Source of the DNA: Lactuca virosa
Lineage: Eukaryota; Streptophyta; Magnoliopsida; Asterales; Asteraceae
DNA length: 64,000 nucleotides
Assembly: GCA_928212115.1 (NCBI GenBank)
Contig: CAKMRJ010004445.1
Location: forward strand, 1,443,684-1,507,683
Direction: 5' to 3'
Shown: positions 1 through 10,704 of the stretch, piece after piece
How the letters are laid out: each line of letters starts with the position of its first letter
Position numbering within the stretch: position 1 is the stretch's first letter
The notes under the pieces: model-generated
What the model was told of the DNA's origin: nothing
The model's database searches: none
What the model saw: only the letters and a program-made list of their open reading frames with translations
Translations under genes and position numbers: made by a program

Positions 1-162
1 GCAAGTCGAGCCCAGCCCCATGGCAAGTTGGGGGCAACATGGGAAGCCCCTTATAGAGTCACAGAAGCAAACAGTAATGGCGCATATGTGTTAGAAACAA
101 TGGAAGGAAGGCAGATTCCAAGAACGTGGAACGCTAGGAACTTGAAGAAGTATTTCTTTTAA
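1..162 (+). CDS. Ty3/gypsy Pol C-terminus (partial)
   Basis: The frame is open from base 1 to a TAA at 160-162 and encodes 53 residues. It contains GKLGATWEAPYRV, then GAYVLETMEGRQIPRTWN and ends LKKYFF. This is the tail downstream of the integrase core in Tat-like gypsy elements, where a WE(G/A)PYRV block is followed by a WNAxxLKKY terminus. It lacks the chromodomain seen in G2 and G4, which separates it from the chromoviruses in this window. The catalytic domains lie left of the window, so I cannot say whether the polyprotein is intact. Confidence 0.75.
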   Translation, partial: ASRAQPHGKLGATWEAPYRVTEANSNGAYVLETMEGRQIPRTWNARNLKKYFF

Positions 163-654
163 ACAAGAAAGAGGGAAAGAGACGCAATCCCAACTGATCG
201 ATGTGCTGCTTAGTGTAGCACATCCCAAGTACTTAGAGTACATATATCCATGCTTAGTGACATGAGTTTAATACTTAGTGTATTTAAAAGTCCGCGGTCA
301 ATGTAGAATGATAATGCAATTGCTGATCTTTGATACTTAGTGTATTAATTTATAACGATTGAATGTTCACATGCAAAACTCGATCGTTGGGTGCTAAGAG
401 CGCGCAATTCCGATACTTAGTGTGTCAACGATAGCATGGGCAAAACGAAATGCGTAGCGCATCAGGGCGATGTATCCCCTAAATAATGTATAATAAACAA
501 GCAAGCAAAACGATAAACAAAGCGAGCAAAAAACAGACAATGCTTAGCGCATACAAAATACGCATCCAGGAAAATAAAACATTGTTTTTAAAAAAGTCCA
601 AACATTATACAAGTCAAAAGCATCAAAACCTAAACCAACTAAGCAGAGAAATTT
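163..654 (+). repeat. 3' untranslated region with cluster of small hairpins
   Basis: Non-coding stretch between the pol stop and the end of the antisense ORF. Between about 206 and 552 there are eight or nine short inverted repeats built around a TTAG-type centre. Examples are GCTGC-TTAGT-GTAGC (206-220), GTAC-TTAGA-GTAC (229-241), ATAC-TTAGT-GTAT (271-283 and 333-345) and ATGC-NTAGC-GCAT (450-462 and 540-552). The stems differ but still pair, with one G-U wobble in the first. Spacing is irregular, so this is a dispersed family rather than a strict tandem array. I see no gene here; a 62-codon open frame at 486-674 has no recognisable content. Confidence 0.7.
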
Positions 655-3016
655 TTACACCCCAGGAGGGGTAGCACACGATGTCGGGACACCCTCCCCA
701 ACATCCTCTCCATCACCCACAGCCACCTCACCAACATTACCATCACCAATACCTGCTCCAACACCGCGATCACCTTCACCACCAGCCCCACCATCCTTAC
801 CATTTCCCCCCGCATCAACCTTAACTACCGACACAATTTCCTGACCCATCACACTTTCTGGAGTACCCTCAGAACCACCAAAAGAACATAACTCCCGAAG
901 ACATTCAATACCTAACTCCCCCAAACCCAACAGAGATGCATGATCCATACTGGTAAAAGATAGAAGAGCATCGTTTACACTAACCGCAGGACCAACCGAA
1001 GAAGCACCAACAACACCAGCAGAAGTCTCCCGAAGAGACTCAACCCCAGCCACGAATGCAGCATGGCGGATAAGGCTTATGGCATTGGTGAAATCAGGAT
1101 GCTCAATCAACTTATCAACAATACGAACAACACCAACACGCACCAACCAATCCAGGTCTCGACGAGAAGCGTCCATATCCGACTGTAGCGACGACACAAG
1201 CTTGTCACGATCAGCAGCATCACGCTCAAGACTCTCCACCTGAATCATCAAACCCTCATTCATCTGTGTAAGGGAGTCAACCTTTGCCTCCAACACGGCT
1301 CTGGCTTCATCAAGGACGTTTTTCTCAGACGCTAGCAACTCGTACTTCTTCTCAGATAAATGAAGATCATCACCAAGCTCGTTAAGACGACACTCCAGAG
1401 TTGCCACACGTGATCCACAGGCGGCATACGCGGTCTCCATCTCGCCAAGGGTATGGACGCGCCGAGAACCTGCAACAAGATAAAACATAGCTTGCGCGGC
1501 AGCGTAGGCCATATTGTGAGCAAGGGCAGGGTTACCCATCGCCTCCATATCTCCAATTGCAGCCGGAGGAAAGGCGTGGCGCGAAAATTCCAAAGCATTG
1601 GCGCGCACAGAGAGTCGAGAGTCATTGCGAAGATCCCAGGATGGAAAAAAAACACTAGACTCAGAAGCACCATCTCCAGACCCACCATCCTTGGAGATTG
1701 CATCTTGTCCAGGGACACCAAAACCTTTTGCTGGGGAAAGCTTTGAAGGAACAAACGGAACACTTGGAGAAGGAATAGAAGAGAAGTCTGAAATAGCAGG
1801 CTGTTCAGTCGCCCTGTTGATCCCTTCGGACTGTTGTGTGTCGTCATCAGGGATCACTACCACACCAGTTGGGGTGGAACTCATAGAACTCAGCAGGCGA
1901 AAAAAGTTGCGCCTAGTATGTACCCTCTTGGTAGCAGTGGGCGCGCTAGTAACTGGCTCACCCATGGCTTGTACAGCTTTTCGTTTCGCCTGCATCCGTC
2001 GGACATCAGCGATGATTCCCTCTTTGCTGGCCTCACTATCCTCCATGGAGGAAGAAGGAACGCCACCCAGGGGCATGACAGCAGAAATAGGGCGAGCGTG
2101 CATCGGATTCTCCTCGGACGCCGATGAACCTGTCGGAGGAACAGGAGGGGCAGCAGTTAGAGCAAGTTGATCCATCCGGCGATGTGGTGGAAACCGATCG
2201 ACCAGATCCACCTCACGAAACTCCAACTTGCCACGATAACGTTTTCGTAGCACTTCATCCATGGACAGAGAAGACTCAACACCTAGGGAAAGCAGAACGG
2301 AAATATAAATAACACAGGAGCAATAAGGGGACGAAAAGGAAAATAGGGATACAACACTCACCATCAACGACGGAGAAGAACACCGCCATTTTGCCACGCC
2401 GCCTCCAAGAGGGGCTCATCCCTACCCCAGAAAGAAACACCTCGGAGTAATCTTCAGCGGATACCTGCACACTCTTCAAGTAGTCGGCGACACCCTGGTT
2501 GTGGGGGAAGAGCTTAGGGATGGTATCGGCGAAAGCATTGGCCCGATAGCGACCACTCCCAACCAGCTCCTGATTCACCCACAACCATTTATCCTGCCAG
2601 TTTTTGGGGGTACGCCCATCGGTAACTAAGGCGTGTCCCCCTCGCCGGACCGAGAAGGTGCATTTATCCCCGGTAACACTGAATCGGAAGAAAAACTTGA
2701 AGACGAAGTAATCCGGAAGCTACCCGTTGGCCCTGCAGATCATTTCAAACGCGACCACTTTGTTAACTGCATTGGGAGTTAACATCTGAAGACTGTAACC
2801 ATCTTTCTGGAGGACCTCCTCCTGAAAATCCGTTAGAAGAAAGAGTATACCAGCGTCTATGGTTTTCAAATAAACCCCAATCTTACCAGGGGGATGGGAA
2901 GAGATGCTAGAGCCAGAAGAGGGAAACTCCACACCCTCTAAGGAAGACAAGCCATAAGTGATTTCCAACTGACGATACTCGGTGACGGATGGAATGACTC
3001 CGGGAAGGCTTGCCAT
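655..3016 (-). pseudogene. Antisense ORF of Tat-like element, two exons, one premature stop
   Basis: Read on the minus strand from the ATG at 3016-3014, this gives about 760 codons in two exons (3016-2362 and 2282-655), with one in-frame TAG at 2722-2720 (codon 99). Without the splice the second exon would start in intron-derived hydrophobic residues. With it, the frame runs through VVDG to VESSLSMDEVL without a break. The N-terminal 220 residues resemble the domain often labelled putative gypsy-type transposon, found in plant antisense element ORFs. Residues 495-600 look like a coiled coil with many charged heptads (LECRLNELGDDLHLSEKKY and onward), and the C-terminus is Gly/Asp/Glu-rich. Its molecular role is not known to me. 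A TATA-like TTATAAGG lies near 3092 on the same strand. The single TAG means this copy probably makes at most a truncated product. Confidence 0.7.
2283..2361 (-). other. Predicted GT-AG intron in the antisense ORF
   Basis: On the minus strand the donor reads GATG|GTGAGT (from 2361) and the acceptor CCCTAG|GTG (ending 2283), giving 79 nt with a T-rich middle. Splicing joins G and GT into a glycine codon and keeps the frame on both sides; unspliced, the upstream frame stops within the segment. The length is typical for a plant intron. Evidence is frame logic plus consensus splice sites, without transcript support. Confidence 0.7.
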
Positions 3017-3264
3017 GAAGGAAAATGGAAGATAAACACAAAGAGGAAAAGGAGGAACAGATGAGGCAAGAGAAACCGTGCAAATACCCTTATAAAGAAG
3101 TGGAGGATGCGGGACATTTAAATGTCTGGCACAATGACGTAACTGCCAGTCATCATGCGCAGTCACGTCGCCATTAAGGATAGAGTGGCGGATAAAGAAA
3201 AACCGACACGTGTCAGTTAATTAAGCCCAGAACGCCGTAACTAGCGCTGCAACGCTACGGCTAC

Positions 3265-3278
3265 AAGACTGGGGGACT
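3265..3278 (+). promoter_or_regulatory. Polypurine tract
   Basis: The purine-rich AAGACTGGGGGACT lies directly before the TGATG that opens the 3' LTR, the expected place for the plus-strand primer of reverse transcription. It fixes the + orientation of this element. Confidence 0.7.
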
Positions 3279-3818
3279 TGATGGCGTGCCTAGGACAGCA
3301 CAGCAGAATCGTGTCTAGCCCAATAGCCGGGCACGCCAACTAGGCTCAGCCCAGCAGGCTTAGCGCCCACTGGCCTCCCCGGGAGCGAAGCGCACAGGCG
3401 GAAGGCTCGCGCCCACCAAGAGGCGCTCCTTGCTCCAAGACAAAAGATACGGTTAAGAGACAAACAGAAGGATCAGAGCATTACCGTCGGAGCCAATGAG
3501 AGTGCTCTAGCGGTTGAAGGCGCATGACCCTCCAATCAGCGCCTCTGATCCTGTCTCCCCAAAAGCGATCATGTCTGGTACGGCTCAGGCAGGAGGGCTA
3601 GGTATAAAAGGATGTGCTCTTATACCTGCGAGGTAAGTTCTCTGAGCTCTAGGGAGAATACACACAAACCCTAAAACACCCTCTAACTTGACCGTCGGAG
3701 CGTTCTTCCGGGAGCTCCTCCCGGAAAGCGGCTGACGGCCTTTGTTCTTTGTGATCTTACGGTGATGGCCAGACGTTCGAGAGAAGTTGGCGGATAGAGA
3801 AAGAGCAAGGTCGCATCA
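3279..3818 (+). repeat. 3' LTR of the Tat-like element
   Basis: 540 bp. It opens TGATGGCGTGCC after the polypurine tract and ends CGCATCA, so the terminal inverted repeat is TGATG/CATCA. A TATA box (TATAAAA) lies at 3603-3609. The right edge is set where homology to the G1 LTR resumes (GACCTAATATAAAAG here, matching GACATATTATAAAAG near 29533). The 5' LTR is outside the window, so LTR divergence cannot be used to date it. Confidence 0.7.
3603..3609 (+). promoter_or_regulatory. TATA box of the LTR promoter
   Basis: TATAAAA, 324 bp into the LTR, followed about 30-40 bp later by the likely transcription start region. This is the usual place for the U3/R border of plant LTRs. The start site itself is not visible from sequence. 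Confidence 0.5.
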
Positions 3819-5586
3819 GACCTAATATAAAAGAATTTTTGGAAACAGGGTTTAAAGAGTAAATATCGGACTTATTCTGAGAAGGATTCTTGAAGCCAGG
3901 GTAGAAATGGTAAATTTTGGGATTTATTTTGAAGGAAGAAGGATAAGGAGGGACTGGAAGTGTCGATAGGGACATAGTTTGACATGGGGCGGGAGTGTAT
4001 AAATGCATTTCGCATGCATTCTAACCCTAACCCTAGGGATCCCTCATCAGCCGCAATCACCACCCTATGTCTCCCCACCGGCGCCGCTGCCACCCTTCAT
4101 TCCTTCCTGTTCCGATCAACCAAAGGCCGCCGGCGGGCCTTGCTGCTGGCATTCACGTCTCGTTCCACTGTTCCCTTGCCGTCAACGACACAATGTGGGT
4201 GTAGTTGCTGCCATTCGTTAAGCGCCACAAGGAGGATGGTAGCGACCATATTTCGTGGCTGCCGCCGTTGCTTGTGAGACTACTTTTCAGCCTCCGTCAC
4301 CACCCATCTAGTCCTTCTCAGACCACCGAAACCGCTACCGTAAACCGATGAGGCCAACAAAGTTGTTCACTATCGCAATCTTCCCTCGCCGACGACAACA
4401 TTGTCACCGTTAGACCTCGCTGCACCGCTAGAACCGTTGTTGTCGTTCACGAATCACCACCCTCGTCGTCGTTTCGTCTGTACGACGTTACAGCTCCATC
4501 TGCCGCCAAACTCAGCCACTGCCACCACCGTGATTCTCTAAGTGGGTGTTGGAGTTGCTGTCCGGGCTCATGTATGTGCTTATCCTTGGGTGTGATCCAA
4601 TCAAGGTTGTGTTTGGTGTTGGGTTGGCAAGAAACCAAGGAAGACCACCATGGTCGCCAACCATGGTGGTAACCGCCGCCTTTGTTGCTCTGCTACCACC
4701 AGCCGTTGTGTAGTGGTGGATGTGTGTGTGTGTGTGTTTTGCTATGGATTTAGGTGTGTGTGAGTGTGTGTGTGTGTGTTATTTTGGTTTTTAGCATTGT
4801 AATTGTAACAAAAAGTGGAATAATGAAGAGAAAGACCTAAACCACCACCGTAGAGTGGTGGCTGCCGCCACCGGCCGCCGTGTTGGGTGGCGGTGCTTAG
4901 TTTGCATGTTCAATCGTTTGGGATGCTTGGACAAGATGGGCCTGACGAAAACCTAATGGGCTCAATGAAGCATTAATTTACCTAAAAGCCCAATCATGTA
5001 TCTAATGGGCTAGTAATTGGGTTGGAAATCCTAATTAGGGTTTGGAAATCCCTAATGGCATAAAACCCTAATTTTGGGAATTAATCGGGACACACACGGG
5101 AATTATTTAATAAACTTAAAATATTAATTAATAATAATTGGCAAATAGCCTAAGGCAATATTAGACTTAATAGATTAAGTCCTTAATGGGTTAAGTAGGA
5201 ACACTTAATCCTAATCGTCATTTCATGAGAAAACCCTAATTTCACTTGGGACATGGTGGTTGGACTATTGATAGGCTATCCAAGAAAAAAATAATGGATC
5301 AAAATAATTGGATGAGTTTTAGGGTAAGGCCCATGTGAAGGACTCGGGCCCAATTTGGAAAATTGGGCCACAGATAGGCCATAATTGGGCCTTTATGATT
5401 ATGTGATATTGGGCCGTGGGAATTAGATTGGAATAATTGGATGGTCCTTAAGGAAAGACCATGTAGAGGTCTGGGCCCAATTTGAAAAATTGGGCCATAT
5501 GTTGGGCTTTGGCCCATTATTTGACTTTGGGATTTTGTAGTGTGAGTGAACCTTGGGCTTCGAACCCAATTATTAATTGGGTATTG
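3819..5586 (+). repeat. G1 5' LTR, first visible piece
   Basis: Matches 29531-31297 of the 3' LTR. It includes a GC-rich stretch (about 4001-4900) with CCACCGCC-type runs and short TG microsatellites (about 4720-4780), then a low-GC part with many GGGCC/GGCCCA blocks (4930-5580). The first roughly 400 bp of the LTR are missing here because the Tat-like element interrupts it. Open frames such as those at 3984-4277 have no family resemblance and I do not call them genes. Confidence 0.8.
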
Positions 5587-7286
5587 TTTCAAAACAATTT
5601 TTCATTTCTAAAACATACTTTCATTCACACAATAATCATTAAAATATAATGTGTCCACTGTAACATAACAAAACATGTCCCAAGATCTCTATATCATAAA
5701 CTCCACTAGTGTGTACGGATCATGCCGGCGCCTTCCCGCGATCCTCGCTAGTACCTGAAACACATCACACAACAACTGTAAGCATAAATGCTTAGTGAGT
5801 TCCCCAAAATACCACATACCCCACATACGCCTTTCTAGGCCATAACTCTGTAGGATCTTCCGATCCATGTGTCTCAGGGGACTTCCGTCCCAAGTCCCGA
5901 TAGACCTTCTGGTCCTACCCGTATCGACCTTCCGGTCCATAACCCCTTGACCTTCTGGTCCATGCCATCCTGACCTTCCGGTCCATACCATCTTGACCTT
6001 CCGGTCCATACCATACATAACATACATAGCACATACATATCACGTAACTGCATATAGCACATACAAATCATATAACCATATATAGCACATGCATCTCATA
6101 GCATACAAGACCTTCCGGCCACACATAGGTACCCTTCCAGGCACAGTATAGTGAGAAGACTCACCTCAATGAAGTCGGATGAACTCTCGTGCTCAACGTC
6201 CCGACTTAGCCTCCTTATATTATTCAAATAACATTCTGCTCAATATTCTCTCATGATCTCATCTCTATAACTGTGTAGAAGGCCATTCTACCCTTCCCTG
6301 AACTCTCCTGAATCAGTCTTGACCAAAACCCTAAAGTCAACGAAAGTCAAAGGTCAACTTTGACCCGACTCGCCGAGTGCACTAGGGTGACTCGGCGAGT
6401 ACACGCCTGCCCTCTTTGCCCCTGGTTCTCTCTTGACTCACTAAGTCAACCCTATGCTCCACGGGTCGTCACAGATCGCGAGTCGCGGGGAAACTCGACT
6501 CAACTCATCGAGTCCACTTATGGACTCGGCGAGTAGCCTCCATGTTCATACTCAAAAGACCTTCTGAGGTCAGATCTGTTCCTCTAATCCATAGATCTGA
6601 CCTTCCCACGCTAAATAAACACGTAAAGGTTCGAACTTGATAGTCATGCAACGTCCAAATGACTCTACTTGAAGATTTAGCCCCAAATACAACATCGTAA
6701 ATCCATTTCTTCCATAACTCCTCATAAAGCAAGATGGAATACATTCTCTGGGCCACTATGGATCCAGATCTGAAGTCTAACATGATAAGGGACCATATTC
6801 CCAACAAATCAACCTAATAAAGGGTATAGAAAACCCTAGATCCATGGATTCTTTAACAATACAGAAAGGGGATTGATATACTACCTCAAGGATGATGTCC
6901 TTTGCTTGAAATCCACAGATATGCAACCTCCTTGGCCTCCTCTAAGCTGGAATCAACTTCTTCTTGCAAAACCAACCCACAAAGGTCCAATAATGGCTTC
7001 TTCTCTCTCACAAACGCTCAAGCACTAATAGGGTTTCTCTCAAGGGTCTGGTAGCCGCAAATGGTGGCCATAAGGGTCCTTAAATAGGTCCCAAACTCGA
7101 GAAATTAGGGTTTCTTTAAACAGCGTGGACTCGCCGAGTCCACGTATGGACTCGCCGAGTCCGTCACTCAATCAGTCCAACCATGTGCGATCCTACTCGG
7201 CGAGTCTGATCGCCTACTCGCTGAGTCCCTCTCCAAAACTTAGTATAAATACTTAAAATGAGATACCTGGAAATCCCGATGTTACA
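5587..7286 (-). repeat. G2 3' LTR (left copy)
   Basis: About 1700 bp, matching 12503-14217. On the element strand it begins TGTAACATC (7286) and should end with the short segment still present at 12488-12502, which is deleted here. It carries a block of small hairpins with a TTCC centre (5853-6020), then two clusters of the palindrome ACTCGNCGAGT (6365-6540 and 7130-7230). Confidence 0.9.
5853..6025 (-). repeat. Array of mini-hairpins with GGAA loop (sense strand)
   Basis: About 20-bp units, each with a perfect or near-perfect inverted repeat around TTCC on the + strand: GGATC-TTCC-GATCC (5853-5866), GGGAC-TTCC-GTCCC (5878-5891), then several GACC-TTCC-GGTC and GACC-TTCT-GGTC. On the element's transcribed strand the loop reads GGAA, a GNRA tetraloop, or AGAA in the variant. 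The second LTR has the same array around 12773-12930. Confidence 0.75.
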
Positions 7287-7301
7287 ATTCTCCCCCACTA
7301 G
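7287..7301 (-). promoter_or_regulatory. G2 polypurine tract
   Basis: On the minus strand TAGTGGGGGAGAAT directly precedes the TGTAACATC that opens the 3' LTR. This confirms the minus orientation of G2. Confidence 0.8.
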
Positions 7302-7303
7302 AA

Positions 7304-10300
7304 TCAGACTTTGCCCTCGAAGTCCTGCTCGACAAAGAACTCAGGATGCTGTTCCCGCATCTCCAACTCCGGCTCCCAGGTCAGTGCGGACCCCTTCCGA
7401 TGTTGCCACTGGACCTGCACCAGTGACACCTCCTTGTTTCTTAGAACCTTGATCTTCCGATCCTGGATCGCGATTGGCCTCTCTGCATAATTCAGGCTCG
7501 CATCCACCTGAATATCCTCCAGTGGTACTACCGCCGACTCGTTGGCTATACACTTCCTCAACTGGGACACGTGGAAGGTATTATGAATCTGGCTCAACTC
7601 CGCAGATAGCTCTAACCGATAAGCTACCTTGCCCACTCTCGCGGTCACCCTGAACGGACCGATGTACCGGGGCCCCAGCTTGCCCCTCTTCCTAAATCGG
7701 ATCACTCCTTTCCAAGGAGATACCTTCAGGAGTACGAAGTCTCCCACCTAGAACTCCAGCTCGGATCGTCGCCGATCCGCATAACTCTTCTGACGACTCT
7801 GAGCCGTCAGTAACCTCCGTCTAACCTACTGTATCTGCTCTGTCGTCTGCAGCACTATCTCAGTGCTACCCATCACACGCTGCCCTACGTCTCCCCATCA
7901 AATGGGAGTCTGACACCTCCTACCATACAACAACTCGAAGGGAGGCATCCCAATACTAGAATGGTGGTTGTTGTTGTAGGAAAACTCAGCCAACGGTAGG
8001 TACGTGTCCCAACTTCCTCCGAAGTCCAACACACATGCTCGGAGCATGTCCTCGAGCGTCTGAATCGTCCGTTCACTCTGTCTGTCCGTCTGGGGGTGGT
8101 AGGCGGTACTGAAATGCAACCTCGTACCCATCTCCCCGTGGAATTTCTTCCAGAACCTGGAAGTGAAACGTACATCTCGATCTGACACGATCGAGATCGG
8201 TACCCCAATACGTGATACCACCTCCCTCACATACAACTCTGCCAACCTATCGGCAGACGAGCTCTCTCTGATAGCTAGAAAATGTGCGCTCTTCGTCAGC
8301 CGGTCGACGATCACCCAAATTGTGTCGACACCCCTCGTGGTCCTCGACAATTTGGTGATGAAATCCATGGGAATATGTTCCCACTTCCATTGGGGAACCT
8401 CGAGCGGCTGCAACTTGCCATGCAGACGCTGGTGCTCGGCCTTAACCTTGCGACAGGTCAAGCACCTCTCTACAAACCATGCGACATCCCTCTTCATACA
8501 GGACCACCAATAACCTCTCTTCAGGTCCAAATACATCTTCGTGGCCCCGGGATGGATCAAGAACCAAAATCTATGTGCCTCTTCCATCAAAATGGTACGT
8601 GCCCCTCCTGTATACGGTACCCAAATCCGACCCTGAAAGGTCATCAGCCCTCGACTATCGGTAACAAACTCGGACACCTGCCCGAGCACCCGCTCCCTCT
8701 TGCGGTTCTCCGATATCACGGCCTTAACCTGGGCCTCGCGTATGGTGTCCAACACCGGAGTCATCACAGTCAATCTCATACAAGTGCCTCGAATCGGGGC
8801 ACTCTCCGTCCTACGGCTCAGCGCATCGGCTACCACATTAGCCTTGCCCGGGTGGTACAGGATCTCACAATCGTAATCCTTTTCCATGTCCAACCATCTC
8901 CTCTGAAGCATATTCAGATTGGGCTGATCCATCAAATACTTCAAGCTCTTGTGGTCCGTGTATATGGTACACCGAACTCCATATAAATTATGACGCCATA
9001 TCTTGAGGGCGAACACCACTGCCCCCAACTCCAGATCATGGGTGGGATACCTCGTCTCATGAGGCTTGAGCTGCCTCGATGCATACGCTATCACATGCCC
9101 TCTCTGCATCATCACCACACCCAACCCCGATATCGATGCGTCACAATACACCATAAAATCCTCCATCCCTTCCGGGAGGGCTAACACAGGGGCTTCGCAC
9201 AATCTCTGGCGAAGTGTCTCAAACGAGGTCTGCTGCTCCGGACCCCATGAAAAAGCAACACCCTTCCGGGTTAACCTGGTGACAGGCATGGCGATCTTGG
9301 AGAAATCTCTGATAAATCTCCGATAGTAGCCGGCTAATCCCAGAAAACTCCTGATCTCGGTGGGAGATCTCGACACCTCCCAACTCATAACCGCCTCAAT
9401 CTTGGCCAGATCAACCAAAATCCCATCCTGGTTGACGAGATGTCCCAAGAACTGGACCTCCCGTAACTAGAACTCGCACTTGGAGAATTTGGCATAAAGA
9501 TTCTCCGTCCTCAATACCTCGAAAATCTCTCTCAGATGCTCCTCGTGCTGCTCTCTAGATCTCGAGTACACCAGTATATCGTCGATGAACACGATCACCG
9601 AACGATCCAACATCGGTCTACACACCTTGTTCATGAGATCCATGAACGCTGCCGGTGCATTGGTGAGCCCGAAAGGCATCACCACGAACTTGTAATGCCC
9701 ATAACGAGTCCTGAACGCCGTCTTCTGGATATCCTCATCGCGCACTCTCATGTGATGATATCCAGACCTCAGATCGATCTTGGAGAACCAAGACGCTCCC
9801 TACAACTGATCGAACAAATCGTCGATCCTCGGTAATGGATAACGGTTCTTGACCGTCAACTTGTTCAACTCCCGGTAATCAATACACATCCGGTGTGAAC
9901 CATCCTTTTTCTTAACAAAAAGGATCGGCGCTCCCCATGGCGAGCTACTCGGTCGAATAAACCCCTTCCCCAGCAGCTCCTGAAGTTGCGAGGATAACTC
10001 CTGCATCTCTGGTCGCGCAAGGCAATAAGGTGCCTTGGCGATAGGCGCTGCCCCCGGAACCAAATCAATGCGGAATTCCACCTGCCTCTCGGGAGGCACA
10101 CCCGGCAACTCCTCGGGAAAAACATTCGGGAACTCACGCACTATCGCAACGTCATCCACCGAACTTGGCCTCCCAGTGGCCTCTCGTGTGTCCATCACAT
10201 AGGCTACAAACCCACTGCAGCCCTGCTGTAAACCCTGTCTCGCTTTGGCAGCCGAACAGAACGCTGACCCACATCGGCTACCCTCGCCGTACACCGTAAG

Positions 10301-10641
10301 TACTGCCCCACTGGGGTCTCGTATCGTCACCAACTGTCGCTCGTAGTCTATCACACCCCCAAATCGGCTCAACCAATCCATGCCCACTATGACACACACG
10401 TCCCCCATCGCTATCACGACCAGATCTATCGGGAACTCAACACCGAGGATCTCGAGTACACATCCTCGTATCACCTCCGTAGCATACACCGCTCGCTCGT
10501 CAGCTATGGAAACACGTAGAGGTCGACTCAACGCCTCTCATCTGCTACTGATGTGCCGACTAAACGCTATCGACACAAACGATCAACTCACACTCGAGTC
10601 AAATAACACTAAGGCAGGTACAGAACTCACAAGAAAAGTAC
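7304..10641 (-). pseudogene. G2 pol: protease, RT, RNase H, integrase, chromodomain (decayed)
   Basis: Minus-strand reading gives the normal chromovirus order. A protease region has FDSSVS followed by a stop where an active protease has a DSG motif. RT follows (RPSSSPWGAPILFVKKKDGS, then VIVFIDDILVYS), then RNase H (YCDASISGLG), an HHCC zinc finger (HPGATKMYLDLKRGYW, CLTC), the integrase core (MDFITKL, ISIVSDRDVRF, HPQTDRQSE), a GPF motif and a C-terminal chromodomain (VQVQWQHRKGSALTWEPE). At least five in-frame stops split it: RT at about 9799 (TAG for Q) and 9466 (TAG for W), and three more between 7750 and 7900. FIDD, the RNase H acidic residues and the integrase D/D/E survive, so the decay is mainly nonsense changes. 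A conserved G in the integrase HPQTDGQ block is R here. Confidence 0.9.
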
Positions 10642-10704
10642 CTACGCATATCATCATATAAGCATAATATCTCATCTCAACATAAATATATAAGGAATAC
10701 ATAC
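10642..10704 (-). other. Possible 63-nt intron between gag and protease in G2
   Basis: Between gag (ending AAPDV) and the protease lead-in (TFLVSSVPALVLFD) sits a 63-nt AT-rich insert on the minus strand. It starts GTATGT and ends CGTAG, matching plant splice consensus. Removing it brings the two coding parts together, apart from one base missing just before the donor. The length is divisible by three, but the insert contains a stop. It may be a real intron controlling the gag to gag-pol ratio, or a chance AT-rich insertion. Confidence 0.4.

Larger units (their letters stand above)
1..3818 (+). mobile_element. Tat/Retand-like Ty3/gypsy retrotransposon, 3' part
   Basis: The right-hand 3.8 kb of an LTR retrotransposon whose 5' part lies left of the window. 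In order it holds the last 53 codons of pol, a non-coding stretch rich in small palindromes, a long ORF on the opposite strand, a polypurine tract and a 3' LTR. A 3' antisense ORF between pol and the LTR is a known trait of the Tat/Retand branch of plant Ty3/gypsy elements. The LTR starts TGATG and ends CATCA, which are inverted copies of each other. From 3819 the sequence matches the interior of another LTR (compare 29532 onward), so this element is inserted inside the 5' LTR of the element called G1 here. The predicted 5-bp target duplication would begin at 3819 (GACCT); its partner is outside the window. Confidence 0.8.

Noticed and set aside
1332..2170. Other open frames on both strands under the antisense ORF
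   Set aside because: They overlap the better-supported spliced ORF in other frames and lack any domain resemblance.
4020..4036. Telomere-like AACCCTAACCCTA
   Set aside because: Only two units, present in a similar form in the other LTR (29740); too short for an interstitial telomere.
3984..4277. Open frames in the GC-rich part of the G1 LTR
   Set aside because: High GC lowers stop frequency; the sequence is inside an LTR and the frame is not kept in the sister copy at 29718-29936.
8282..8986. 234-codon + strand frame across G2 pol
   Set aside because: Antisense shadow of the integrase/RNase H region; its residues show no family features.
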